DNA of 17,279 bases from Deltaproteobacteria bacterium (GCA_030654645.1 JAURXC010000206.1:1-17279), one strand, 5' to 3'. Positions 6,210 through 14,087 are shown, counted from the stretch's first letter. Program-made: numbers and translations. Notes: generated by a model from the sequence alone, not told the origin.

Positions 6210-7229
6210 CTACGGGTTCACAACCGGATCTAACCTGTTATACGATTTTGGTTTGTGACACCCAACTACACAGGTCCCACCAACGTCATTTTTGGTATAA
6301 CGGATAGGAATACGCCAACGCCCAAATCCGCTGACTTTACTGGATATAAGTTTCGGTTGGCTTGAAGCGTGAGGGTCATGGCAGACCTTGCACGATCTGC
6401 CTTTGTCCGCCTTGTTGACATGTAGAAAATGCAGATTGAACATTCCGTTTCTGAAATTGGTGGCAGCTCCGGTGCGTTGATCATCAGCAAGAGAAGCGGA
6501 ATGGCATTTAAAGCAAAGTTCAAACTGCGATTTATTGAAAGATGTATAAAAGTCTTCAGGAAAACTATGTTTCAACAGGTGCGGATACTGCGTGCCGTGT
6601 GTCACATGACATGCCGAACATTCGCCGGTAGCTACCGGACCGTGTATGGATTTTCCGGAAAACATCGATTTGTTGTGGCACAAAATGCAAAGGTCTGATC
6701 CCTCTGCTTTCAAAATATACTTATTGTCAGACTGGTGCGGATCGTGGCAATCGAGGCACTTGCCTTCAGTAATAGGAGGATGCGAAAATTTTCTGCCCAG
6801 TTTTGTCTTGTCGTGACACATGTAACAGAGAGCCACGCCTGATTCTTTCAGCTGAAACTTGTTGTCGCTCTGGTGAACATCATGGCAATCAAGACAATCA
6901 CCGGAAGCGACCGGCCCATGGATATATTTTTTGATGTCCTTGCGTTCATGGCACTCGTTGCAGAGACCTGCCTTGCCGTTGTCAGTCAGAAGAAAAGCAC
7001 CCTTTTTGACTTTGGGATGCTTTTGATCAGACGGTTTATGGCAGGAAGAGCACTCCCCATCTTTTACCGGCTTATGGGTAAACGACTTGTCCGCCTTGTT
7101 GGGGTGGCATCCACAGTTCATTTCCCCGGCGGCCTCTGCCGGGCGATCTTGTGACACAAACAAGACGCCGGATATTCCAGCCAGGACTGCAAAGCTAAAA
7201 CAGATGATTTTAGTGGATGTAATGTTCAC
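6210..7229 (-). CDS. Multiheme c-type cytochrome: nine CXXCH plus one CXCH and one CX3CH site
   Basis: A start at GTG 7229 gives 339 residues with a proper signal or anchor (hydrophobic residues 8-26, likely cut after AEA, about residue 33). An open frame extends to 7325 but would overlap resC by 80 bp and lack a leader, so GTG is preferred; it lies 16 bp after the resC stop. Canonical CXXCH sites begin at Cys60, 90, 112, 135, 158, 181, 204, 239 and 280. Two further sites are irregular: C39-G-C41-H42 (one residue between cysteines) at the mature N-terminus, and C320-VVG-C324-H325 (three residues) near the C-terminus. Repeated K-x-H-G-P-V and H-D-x-H-Q-S-D-N segments mark the doubled-CXXCH family. 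It lies directly behind resB and resC in one operon. Likely a periplasmic electron carrier; the true heme count is 9 to 11. Confidence 0.85.
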   Translation of the reverse strand: MNITSTKIICFSFAVLAGISGVLFVSQDRPAEAAGEMNCGCHPNKADKSFTHKPVKDGECSSCHKPSDQKHPKVKKGAFLLTDNGKAGLCNECHERKDIKKYIHGPVASGDCLDCHDVHQSDNKFQLKESGVALCYMCHDKTKLGRKFSHPPITEGKCLDCHDPHQSDNKYILKAEGSDLCILCHNKSMFSGKSIHGPVATGECSACHVTHGTQYPHLLKHSFPEDFYTSFNKSQFELCFKCHSASLADDQRTGAATNFRNGMFNLHFLHVNKADKGRSCKVCHDPHASSQPKLISSKVSGFGRWRIPIRYTKNDVGGTCVVGCHKPKSYNRLDPVVNP

Positions 7230-7245
7230 GTCAGAACCGTACCCT

Positions 7246-8103
7246 TTATTTTGCCCCGCCGCCATAGCTGTGCAGCCCGGAGAGGAAAAGGTTGACACCC
7301 AGATAACAGAATATGGTTGCGGCAAACCCGATCACAGAAAGCCAGGCGGCCCGTTTTCCGACCCAGCCCCTGGTGAAACGGGCATGCAGAAACGCGGCAT
7401 ATACGAACCATACGATCAGAGACCAGGTTTCCTTGGGATCCCAACTCCAGTAAGTACCCCAGGCATAATTTGCCCATGCGGCGCCGGTGATGATACCGAG
7501 CGTCAACAGCGGGAAACCGATCATGATGGCACGGTAGTTGAGATCGTCCAGCACTTTCAGTGGCGGAAACATTGACATCAGACCGCCGGCCTGCGCGGAA
7601 GAGTCGTTGCCTTCGAGTGCCGCCTTTATCAGATACATGATTGAAATGCCGCAGGCAACTGCAAAAGCGGCGTAACCGAGAAAGCAGGTTATGACATGGT
7701 ACAGCAGCCAGTTACTCTGCAGAGCCGGAACCAGCGGTTCGATTCCGGTATTCATGCCAAGCTGCGCCCAAGCCATTCCCAACAATGCAAACGGAATAAC
7801 AAACGCACCGATAATTCTGTATTTATATTTCAGATCGATATAGGCGAACAAAAGAACGATCGTCCATGCAAAAAAAACAATCGATTCATACAGGTTGGAC
7901 ATCGGAGCGTGACCTACCCCCATGTCGTATGACTCTTTCCAGCGCAGACCGATCGCCAGGGTGTGAACCGCAAGCCCGGCGTATGCTATCAAACTTCCGG
8001 CAAGGCCGACGGTTTTGTTTTTGCCGGCGAGAAATGCAAAAAAAACTATCATCGAAATCAAATAGGCGAATGTGGCAACATTAAAAAACATGGAACTGGT
8101 CAT
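7246..8103 (-). CDS. resC: System II cytochrome c synthase subunit ResC/CcsA
   Basis: A 285-residue integral membrane protein with about eight hydrophobic segments. It has the tryptophan-rich heme-handling signature: W210-ANYAWGTYWSW-D222-PKE at 210-225. Conserved-type histidines are at 47, 65, 136 and 240, where CcsA proteins ligand heme in the membrane and on the periplasmic side. With ResB it moves heme across the inner membrane and ligates it to CXXCH thiols of exported apocytochromes. The length is typical of the single CcsA/ResC subunit. A GGAGG ribosome binding site precedes ATG 8103, 16 bp after resB. Position at the head of a cytochrome operon suggests service to these products, possibly including the irregular sites of the next gene. 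Confidence 0.93.
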   Translation of the reverse strand: MTSSMFFNVATFAYLISMIVFFAFLAGKNKTVGLAGSLIAYAGLAVHTLAIGLRWKESYDMGVGHAPMSNLYESIVFFAWTIVLLFAYIDLKYKYRIIGAFVIPFALLGMAWAQLGMNTGIEPLVPALQSNWLLYHVITCFLGYAAFAVACGISIMYLIKAALEGNDSSAQAGGLMSMFPPLKVLDDLNYRAIMIGFPLLTLGIITGAAWANYAWGTYWSWDPKETWSLIVWFVYAAFLHARFTRGWVGKRAAWLSVIGFAATIFCYLGVNLFLSGLHSYGGGAK

Positions 8104-8119
8104 GAACAGGTATCCTCCG

Positions 8120-9484
8120 CTAAATTTTCAACTGTTGAAACTTCGCTGCAATTGCATCGAACTGCATCTCGAAAGCCGCCTGATTCTTGCTGGCATTGCC
8201 GTAGATGCGGGCATGCCCCTTGGATATTACCAACCAGATCCGCTTGTGGGACATAAAGAAAGCAATATAGAGACCTATCACCATCAGCGTGCATCCAAGC
8301 CACACGACCCAGACCCCCGGATCCTTGGCGACCTGAAGGCCGGTATACATTCTGGCGTTTGTCCCATCATAACCAAAAATCAGAGCATCTCCACGCTGGG
8401 CATTCATTTCCGGAAAGTCCTTGAATATGATGAAAGTCTGCGGCGTTGCGCCCTTGCGCGTAACTTCTACCCTGGCGGCAGGACCTGAAAAACCGGGCGC
8501 GAACTGTCTAACCTCCTGAGTTGCCTCCAGCAGCTTGACCATGGTTCCATCGCTGAGTGTCACCGCGGCGCCTTCATGAACCGCAATTTTTTCAGGTGCA
8601 CCACCGGAACGGGGAGTTACCGTAATGTAATGTTCACTCCCTTCGGAGGCCTGTCCATAGCTGGACTGATAAAAGGTTATCCCCTTGTAGGTGAGGGGGT
8701 GATTGACGATTACCTTTACCTGTGAATATCCCGGTACAGGTTTGCCGTTCTCCAGAACGGTCAATATGCTCCTGAATTCCTTGGGAGCACCCGTGGCATA
8801 GAAATCAACACTAAATTTTTCACAGAGCACCTCGAACCCAAGCGGTATCTGGTTACCGTTTCGCCCTTCAACCGTATTAATGCTGGTCCCCTCAACAATC
8901 GACACAAACCCTTTATAGCCGGATAGCGAGCCGATAATTGCTCCTACAAAAATAACCAGAATACTCAGATGAACTACATACACCCCCAAACGCGACCAAG
9001 CGCTCTTCTGGGAAAAAAGATGTAGCTCGCCGTTATGCTCCGTCACAACCGGCGAAGAAAACTCCGCGCCAAGAAACGCGGCCAGACTTTCACGGCATTT
9101 TTCCATCGGTCCCGATACGGCTATCTCTCTTCTCAGTGAATAGGCATTACGTGCGGATTCAGATAATACCAGGGTGGGTTCACTGACAAACTTGAAAACA
9201 TGCGGAAGGCGCTTGATGGAACAGGAAACCAGATTGAGGCTGAATATGTACAACAGGGAAATGAACCACCAGGAGTGATACATGTCGAAAAAGCCAAGCT
9301 TTGTATATATCTGCAGCTTGGTGGGACTGATCTGGGCAACATACTCCGGTGGCAATTGCCCCTGCGGCAGAACAGTGCCGATTATCGATGTGAGCGCCAA
9401 AGAAATCAGCAAAAAGAGGGTAAGCTTAAGTGAACAGAAAAAATCCCAGACGGTCTCTACAAAGCTTCGTTCGGTGGTTGCCAA
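8120..9484 (-). CDS. resB: System II cytochrome c synthase subunit ResB/Ccs1
   Basis: A 454-residue ResB-family protein. Three N-terminal membrane segments (about residues 17-42, 72-90 and 165-188) precede a large periplasmic domain (about 190-390). A fourth segment (about 395-420) ends in the typical F-M-S-H-K-R-I-W, followed by a short cytoplasmic tail. It forms the heme-export and ligation complex with the next gene, resC. The start codon is TTG, with GGGAG about 7 nt upstream; no in-frame ATG exists that would keep the first membrane segment. It is first in the operon and divergent from the small membrane gene at 9698. No convincing promoter was found; a TATATA box at 9500-9505 is too close to the start codon to be used. 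Confidence 0.93.
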   Translation of the reverse strand: MATTERSFVETVWDFFCSLKLTLFLLISLALTSIIGTVLPQGQLPPEYVAQISPTKLQIYTKLGFFDMYHSWWFISLLYIFSLNLVSCSIKRLPHVFKFVSEPTLVLSESARNAYSLRREIAVSGPMEKCRESLAAFLGAEFSSPVVTEHNGELHLFSQKSAWSRLGVYVVHLSILVIFVGAIIGSLSGYKGFVSIVEGTSINTVEGRNGNQIPLGFEVLCEKFSVDFYATGAPKEFRSILTVLENGKPVPGYSQVKVIVNHPLTYKGITFYQSSYGQASEGSEHYITVTPRSGGAPEKIAVHEGAAVTLSDGTMVKLLEATQEVRQFAPGFSGPAARVEVTRKGATPQTFIIFKDFPEMNAQRGDALIFGYDGTNARMYTGLQVAKDPGVWVVWLGCTLMVIGLYIAFFMSHKRIWLVISKGHARIYGNASKNQAAFEMQFDAIAAKFQQLKI

Positions 9485-9561
9485 TGCTTTCTCCCGGCGT
9501 ATATAAATTGTGACTGCTATGAAATGCTACTTTTTAACTTTGAGACAATACCCCAAAATTT

Positions 9562-9584
9562 AAAAAAAATGCACCATTTTTTTT
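9562..9584. repeat. Perfect A/T-rich palindrome between divergent genes
   Basis: A8-TG, a three-base centre CAC, then CA-T8 make a perfect 10-bp inverted repeat. It lies in the 213-bp divergent region between resB and the small membrane gene. Further imperfect arms overlap it: ATGCACC with GGCGCAT (9569-9591), and GCGCAT with ATGCGC a little downstream. It could be a cruciform or operator, or a terminator-like block insulating the two directions. Confidence 0.5.
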
Positions 9585-9620
9585 GGCGCATCCAACTCTT
9601 TGTTCATGCGCAATCAGAGC

Positions 9621-9648
9621 TTTCATTTTCAAATTCATCATGTATAAT
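9621..9648 (+). promoter_or_regulatory. Sigma-70 promoter for the small membrane protein gene
   Basis: A perfect -10 box TATAAT (9643-9648) is preceded by a weak -35 TTTCAT (9621-9626) at 16 bp spacing. The predicted start leaves a leader of about 43 nt to the ATG at 9698. Confidence 0.55.
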
Positions 9649-9697
9649 TAAACTGTGTAAGAGCTGTAAACTCTGACGGAATCCACGGGAGGCGGTC

Positions 9698-9904
9698 ATG
9701 CCTGTTGTTTTGGAAGCAATTGTCGTCTCTTTCGGCATGTTGCTCATATTTACCATGGCTTTTTTTCTGATTTTTCTGCTGGCGCTGGTAATGTCACCGG
9801 TTGAGAAGAGCCTGTCCAAGATGATCTGGGACAGCACTACTCCCAAGCGACCGTTACCGCCTCCGCCCAAAGGCTCTTTCAGGGATTTCAGCAAAAAGCA
9901 CTGA
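9698..9904 (+). CDS. Small single-helix membrane protein, unknown function
   Basis: A 68-residue product. Residues 5-33 form one strongly hydrophobic helix (IVVSFGMLLIFTMAFFLIF and on), followed by a basic, proline-rich cytoplasmic-type tail with P-L-P-P-P-P-K and a C-terminal F-S-K-K-H. The start is well supported by GGGAGG 7 nt upstream. It has its own -10 TATAAT promoter and a clear terminator, so it is a real monocistronic gene. I do not recognise the family. Its place opposite resB suggests, but does not show, a link to cytochrome maturation or membrane complexes. Confidence 0.75.
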   Translation: MPVVLEAIVVSFGMLLIFTMAFFLIFLLALVMSPVEKSLSKMIWDSTTPKRPLPPPPKGSFRDFSKKH

Positions 9905-9936
9905 GGGTGAAATAGTATGTTTTATCCAGTCATCGC

Positions 9937-9966
9937 AAGGCTGCCTGCAATCAGGCAGCTTTTTTT
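9937..9966 (+). terminator. Rho-independent terminator of the small membrane gene
   Basis: GCTGCCTG pairs with CAGGCAGC around a CAAT loop, the stem extends through A/T pairs, and a run of seven T follows. It lies 33 bp after the stop codon. Confidence 0.92.
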
Positions 9967-10167
9967 GTTTAAAGGCTTACAATCCATGGCAATGAATCAT
10001 CTCCGCACCAGCATCAATGTCACATTTAATTTTTTTTAGCTCATGATATTTCTTTAGATGATTGCAATTGTTCACATGTTGATGCAAAATCCAGGATATT
10101 TGTGATCAACGAGCCGGGCCTTGGTTCGGCCACACCCATGTATATGATGCTAAGAGGTGTTCCCAAA
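9967..10167. other. Intergenic spacer upstream of the moaD-like/AOR operon
   Basis: No gene was found here. It must hold the operon promoter, but no good sigma-70 or sigma-54 match is visible. A 6-bp inverted repeat GTTGAT (10078-10083) / ATCAAC (10105-10110) and a GGCC-ttggttc-GGCC hairpin near 10117-10131 are possible control elements. I could not fit it to the molybdenum-cofactor riboswitch. Confidence 0.4.
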
Positions 10168-10254
10168 ATGAACTCGAAACACTTCGTTTTAAGCATTACC
10201 TTTACTGATTTCCAAGATGTCTGTCAGGAAATAGCGAATGCAGATTACCGTTAA
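10168..10254 (+). CDS. Possible 28-codon leader peptide overlapping the moaD-like start
   Basis: ATG at 10168 opens a 28-codon frame ending at TAA 10252-10254, 14 nt inside the next gene in another frame. A fair ribosome binding site (AAGAGGTG) lies about 9 nt upstream. The peptide has no recognised motif. The overlap could couple translation to the sulfur-carrier gene. Short frames with a purine-rich lead arise by chance, so this is tentative. Confidence 0.3.
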   Translation: MNSKHFVLSITFTDFQDVCQEIANADYR

Positions 10255-10459
10255 ACTATATGGTTCTTTATGCATCGGACGATTCCACTCTGCAGTACGT
10301 GAGTATCCGGACAGCAGCACCATTCAAACCATCGTAACGGACCTCGGTATTCCATCGGAATACCTTATCCGCTTGAAAAACGGATACCATGTACCGCTTG
10401 AAGAAGTGGTGCAAAACGGCGACACGGTTTCCCTACTTCCCATGCTTGACGGCGGCTGA
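10238..10459 (+). CDS. MoaD/ThiS-like sulfur carrier protein
   Basis: A 73-residue ubiquitin-fold sulfur carrier: beta-rich start (MQITVKLYGSL), central helix, D-T-V-S-L-L-P strand and a terminal Gly-Gly after L-D. Family members are thiocarboxylated on the last glycine and deliver sulfur to pterin or thiazole cofactors. AGGAA lies 8 nt before the ATG. Its position 78 bp upstream of an AOR-family enzyme matches the common pairing of a dedicated MoaD-like carrier with tungsto-bispyranopterin enzymes, so its role is more likely pterin dithiolene synthesis than thiamine synthesis. Confidence 0.85.
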   Translation: MQITVKLYGSLCIGRFHSAVREYPDSSTIQTIVTDLGIPSEYLIRLKNGYHVPLEEVVQNGDTVSLLPMLDGG

Positions 10460-10537
10460 CCCACTCCGGTTGGACGCGGGTCTAACACCGAGCTAACGTA
10501 AAGCCATGGTGAGTAATTCATCAAAAGGAGCAAGCAC

Positions 10538-12373
10538 ATGCGCATACTAAGTCAGAACCCGGTGACAGACCCGTCCACCGTATTGTACCGCCGCTGTGTC
10601 GTCGATCTGGAGACCGGCACGGCAACCCAGGAAGACGTGCCATGCAAAAACCTGGAAGATGTCCTGGGTGGCTTCGGCAGATCATACCAGATCCTGGCTG
10701 AACGTAAAATAAAGGAAGCATACTGTCCGGAAAACCCGCTTATTCTCAACATAGGCATTCTGACCGGCTCAACCGTGATGACCGGCCTCAGGTCATATTT
10801 TTCATCCTACAGCCCGCTAAAACAGTCCAGGAGGGGGCTTCCATCGGCCATGTGGTCTGCCGGAAGCGGCAATTTCGGCAACAAGCTGAAGTGGACCGGG
10901 TTGGACGAAGTTATCTTTGAAAACCGGTCAACAACGCCGATATATGCCGTTTTCAGTGAAGGTGAAAATGGCCCGCGGGTTGAGATAAAACCGGCCGACC
11001 ACCTGCTGGGGCTTACCGGTCACGAAAAGATCATGGCTCTGCACAGTGAATATAAGGATGCCCATTTTGCCGTGATCGGCCCGGCCGGAGAAAACTTCAA
11101 TAATGTCTACATGGGTGCGATAGTTCTGAGCACGGATAATCAGCTGAAGTCTGGAGAGGGAAAATCTCGATTCGCCGGCCGAGGCGGAATGGGAAGCATG
11201 ATGGGGTACAAAAACCTGATCGCCATTGTTGCACAGAGCAGCGACAAAATGGGCAAAACCACCCCCGATATGCGCGACGTCAACCGGGATGTCATCAAGA
11301 ATGGCGGTTCAGCCAGATTTCAGCCGGTCAGCCAGGGGGGACACGGCGGAACCTGGGCTAATATTGATGTTCTGCAGGCATTTCACGCGGTTCCGGAAAA
11401 CAACTTCCGCCCCAAGGGGGATGAAGATGTCGCCGGGCTGTTCCGCCCAAACGTGGAAAAGGATTTTGATGTCCATAGCGAGGCCTGTTTCCGTTGCGGC
11501 ATCCGCTGCCACAACAACCTGTACCACCGCAATGCCGACGGCAGCCGCGGAGCGCTTGCCGCAAAGTTCGACTTCGAGCCGCTGATTCTGTTCGGATCAA
11601 ATATCGGCATCAACGATAGCCGCCAGGTCACGGAACTGATCCATCTATGCGACTATCTGGGCATGGACGCCATTTCCCTTGGCAGCACCATCTCGTATGT
11701 GCTCGACTACAATGCCCGTCATCCTGACCAGCCACTTTGCGATGGAGTCGCCTTCGGACAGTTTGATCAGATCAGGGAACTGATTGTGAGGACCGGGCGA
11801 GGAAAACTCAGTGAGGTCGGGCGGGGAGTCAAACGCCTTTCCGAGCAGACCGGCGAAACGTCATATGCAATGCATGTCAAGGGGCTGGAGCTGCCGGCCT
11901 ACCTGCCGGAAACCAACCCGGCCTACGCCTTTGCCATTGCCGGTGGGCACATGTCCATGGGAACACACATGTATCTTGCCAAGGAAGGAAAGACCGGACT
12001 GGATGACTGGGTTGAGGTTATTACCCGCCAGGGCCTCCTGCAGGTAGGCTATGACATGATCGGTCTCTGCAAGTTTGTCGGTGTCGGCATGGGGCATGAA
12101 CTGATTTCCAGGGCGATCGGCGAAGCGACAGGATTAAAGGTTTCTTCCGAGGAGATTGTCGCCGCCGTTCGTCGCGCCTATTTGCGCGGCCTGGCGCTGG
12201 AACTCCGCCAAGGATACGAGGACGATGAGTACACACTGCCGGGACAGGTTTTTGAAAATCCAAACCCTAACGTAACCCTGCCCGCTTTTGTCACCCGGGA
12301 GTTCTTTGCACGGATGAAGCAGAGGGTCTGGGCGATCTTCAAGCCGGAAATGGAAGGACTGCTGCCGGAATAA
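10538..12373 (+). CDS. Aldehyde:ferredoxin oxidoreductase family tungsten/molybdenum enzyme
   Basis: A 611-residue AOR-family protein that oxidises aldehydes to acids (or the reverse) using a bis-pyranopterin metal centre and one 4Fe-4S cluster. The cluster ligands are Cys317, Cys320 and Cys324 (C-F-R-C-G-I-R-C, CX2CX3C) plus Cys511 (G-L-C-K-F), matching the known AOR spacing. The pterin-binding glycine-rich segment F-A-G-R-G-G-M-G-S-M-M-G-Y-K-N-L is near residues 207-222. The length is normal for AOR. No signal peptide, so it is cytoplasmic. AAAAGGAG is 8 nt before the ATG. It sits between the sulfur carrier and an NAD(P)-type aldehyde dehydrogenase, 19 bp apart from the latter. Substrate is not readable; BamB-type aromatic reductases and other family branches remain possible. 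Confidence 0.92.
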   Translation: MRILSQNPVTDPSTVLYRRCVVDLETGTATQEDVPCKNLEDVLGGFGRSYQILAERKIKEAYCPENPLILNIGILTGSTVMTGLRSYFSSYSPLKQSRRGLPSAMWSAGSGNFGNKLKWTGLDEVIFENRSTTPIYAVFSEGENGPRVEIKPADHLLGLTGHEKIMALHSEYKDAHFAVIGPAGENFNNVYMGAIVLSTDNQLKSGEGKSRFAGRGGMGSMMGYKNLIAIVAQSSDKMGKTTPDMRDVNRDVIKNGGSARFQPVSQGGHGGTWANIDVLQAFHAVPENNFRPKGDEDVAGLFRPNVEKDFDVHSEACFRCGIRCHNNLYHRNADGSRGALAAKFDFEPLILFGSNIGINDSRQVTELIHLCDYLGMDAISLGSTISYVLDYNARHPDQPLCDGVAFGQFDQIRELIVRTGRGKLSEVGRGVKRLSEQTGETSYAMHVKGLELPAYLPETNPAYAFAIAGGHMSMGTHMYLAKEGKTGLDDWVEVITRQGLLQVGYDMIGLCKFVGVGMGHELISRAIGEATGLKVSSEEIVAAVRRAYLRGLALELRQGYEDDEYTLPGQVFENPNPNVTLPAFVTREFFARMKQRVWAIFKPEMEGLLPE

Positions 12374-12392
12374 CCGGGCAAGGGAGCTTGTT

Positions 12393-13970
12393 ATGAATAT
12401 TCTCGGAAAACAATTTATCAACGGCCAGCGGGTAGCCCAGTCCAAAGTTGCATTTTCCTCCTTTGATGCCTCGACCGGCGCAGCGCTTCCCTACACTTTT
12501 TTTGAAGCGACCGGAGAGGAAGTTCAACAGGCGGTTGCGGCTGCCACAGCGGCTTTTATTCGATTCCGGCAAACCGGCATTGAAGAGCGTGCCGTTTTTC
12601 TGGAAACGATTGCCGGGGAACTGGATGAGCTGGATGATGACTTCGTTCAAGTGGTAATGCAGGAGAGCGGGCTGCCGGAAGCCAGGATTCGCGGTGAACG
12701 GCAGCGCACCAGTAACCAGCTGCGCCTCTTTGCCCAGGTGCTGCGTCGCGGCGATTTTTTGGGTGTCCGGATTGACACGGCTCTCCCCGAACGCCAGCCG
12801 CTGCCCCGGCCGGATATCCGCCAGTACCGCATCGCATTGGGTCCGGTGGCCGTATTCGGCGCCAGCAACTTCCCGCTGGCCTTTTCCGTTGCCGGAGGCG
12901 ATACCGCCTCCGCACTGGCGGCCGGCTGTCCGGTGGTTGTCAAGGCACATCCCGGCCATCCGGCCACCTCCGAACTGGTAGCCGGCGCGCTTGTGCGTGC
13001 GATCCGACGCTGTAGCCTGCCTGCGGGTATTTTCGGAATGCTCTTCGGCAATATGATCGGCGCCGGTCTTGTAAAAGCTCCCGGCATCAAGGCGGTCGCA
13101 TTCACCGGGTCACTACAGGCTGGACAGGCCCTATGTGAACTGGCGGCACAACGTCCGGAGCCGATACCGGTGTTTGCCGAGATGTCCAGCATCAACCCGG
13201 TCATCCTGTTGCCCGGCGCCCTTGAGCAGCGCGGCGGACAGATCGCCGCCGGCCTGGCCGCTTCCGCCACCCTGGGTTCAGGCCAGTTCTGCACCAAACC
13301 CGGACTGGTGATCGGATTCAAAGGTGAACATTTCGACCTGTTCAGCGATCAGCTTGCCGCAGCTATCGGGGACAAAGATCCGGCCGTGATGCTTAACCGG
13401 GGTATTCTGAAGAACTATGACGACGGTCTTGACTACCTGAGCCGGTTGCCGGGCGCAAAGTGCCTGAGCGGCGGAAAAACTCACGAAAACAGGGCGCAAC
13501 CCTCTCTTTTCCTGGCCGACCCCACCCGGCTGCACCAACAGATCCACCAGTTGGAAAAGGAGGTTTTCGGGCCGGTAACGGTTCTTGTTGCCGTCAGCAA
13601 CCAGCAGGAACTGGTGGATTTGCTTCCGGAGCTGCATGGTCATCTCACCGCCAGCCTGTTTGTCGAACAGAACGAATTGAGTGACTGCCTGCCATTGATT
13701 GAGGCCCTTGAAACGAGGGTAGGACGAATCATCTTCAACGACTACCCGACCGGCGTGGAAGTCTGCGATGCAATGGTGCATGGAGGACCGTATCCGGCGA
13801 CATCGGACAACCGTACGACCTCGGTCGGCTCGCTGGCCATGGATCGTTTCCTGCGCCCGGTCTGCTACCAGGGATATCCTGACAGCCTCCTCCCCGCCCC
13901 ACTGAAGAATGCCAACCCTCATGGTATTTTGCGCCTGGTAAATGGCAAATGGACGGACAAAGCCATATAA
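12393..13970 (+). CDS. Aldehyde dehydrogenase, alpha-ketoglutarate-semialdehyde (2,5-dioxovalerate) type
   Basis: A 525-residue NAD(P)-dependent aldehyde dehydrogenase. Catalytic residues are in place: Asn159 (G-A-S-N-F-P), Glu263 (F-A-E-M-S-S) and nucleophile Cys300 (G-Q-F-C-T-K-P-G). The cofactor strand reads V-V-V-K-A-H-P. The combination ASNFPLAFSVAGGDTASALA, AHPGHPATSELV and GQFCTKPG, and the length above 500, are typical of the alpha-ketoglutaric semialdehyde dehydrogenase branch (EC 1.2.1.26). AGGGAG precedes the ATG. It is co-transcribed with the AOR gene, so two enzymes with different electron acceptors handle aldehydes here. No sugar-acid or hydroxyproline pathway genes are present, so the true substrate may be another aldehyde. 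Confidence 0.9.
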   Translation: MNILGKQFINGQRVAQSKVAFSSFDASTGAALPYTFFEATGEEVQQAVAAATAAFIRFRQTGIEERAVFLETIAGELDELDDDFVQVVMQESGLPEARIRGERQRTSNQLRLFAQVLRRGDFLGVRIDTALPERQPLPRPDIRQYRIALGPVAVFGASNFPLAFSVAGGDTASALAAGCPVVVKAHPGHPATSELVAGALVRAIRRCSLPAGIFGMLFGNMIGAGLVKAPGIKAVAFTGSLQAGQALCELAAQRPEPIPVFAEMSSINPVILLPGALEQRGGQIAAGLAASATLGSGQFCTKPGLVIGFKGEHFDLFSDQLAAAIGDKDPAVMLNRGILKNYDDGLDYLSRLPGAKCLSGGKTHENRAQPSLFLADPTRLHQQIHQLEKEVFGPVTVLVAVSNQQELVDLLPELHGHLTASLFVEQNELSDCLPLIEALETRVGRIIFNDYPTGVEVCDAMVHGGPYPATSDNRTTSVGSLAMDRFLRPVCYQGYPDSLLPAPLKNANPHGILRLVNGKWTDKAI

Positions 13971-13997
13971 GGGCGATGTGACCATTCTTGATATGTT

Positions 13998-14025
13998 TTG
14001 TGTTATTTGCTTTTTTTGGTAAACT
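13998..14025 (+). promoter_or_regulatory. Weak sigma-70 promoter candidate for the GGEEF regulator
   Basis: TTGTGT (13998-14003) and TAAACT (14020-14025) are 16 bp apart in an AT-rich gap. The match is moderate. No terminator for the preceding gene is seen, so readthrough is possible. Confidence 0.35.
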
Positions 14026-14087
14026 GCATTTGCCAGGCATACTTATGCGATTTTTAGCTGAACCAACTTAGTTCCAACAGGGTCATC

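Noticed and set aside
7230..7325. Longer N-terminus of the 9-to-11-heme cytochrome
   Set aside because: It would overlap resC by 80 bp and bury the signal peptide; GTG 7229 gives a normal exported precursor.
9485..9561. TATATA (9500-9505, minus) as the resB promoter
   Set aside because: The start would fall inside the ribosome binding site and no -35 box is present.
9967..10237. Molybdenum-cofactor riboswitch before the moaD-like/AOR operon
   Set aside because: Only a short GGCC/GGCC hairpin is present; the conserved multi-stem core could not be drawn.
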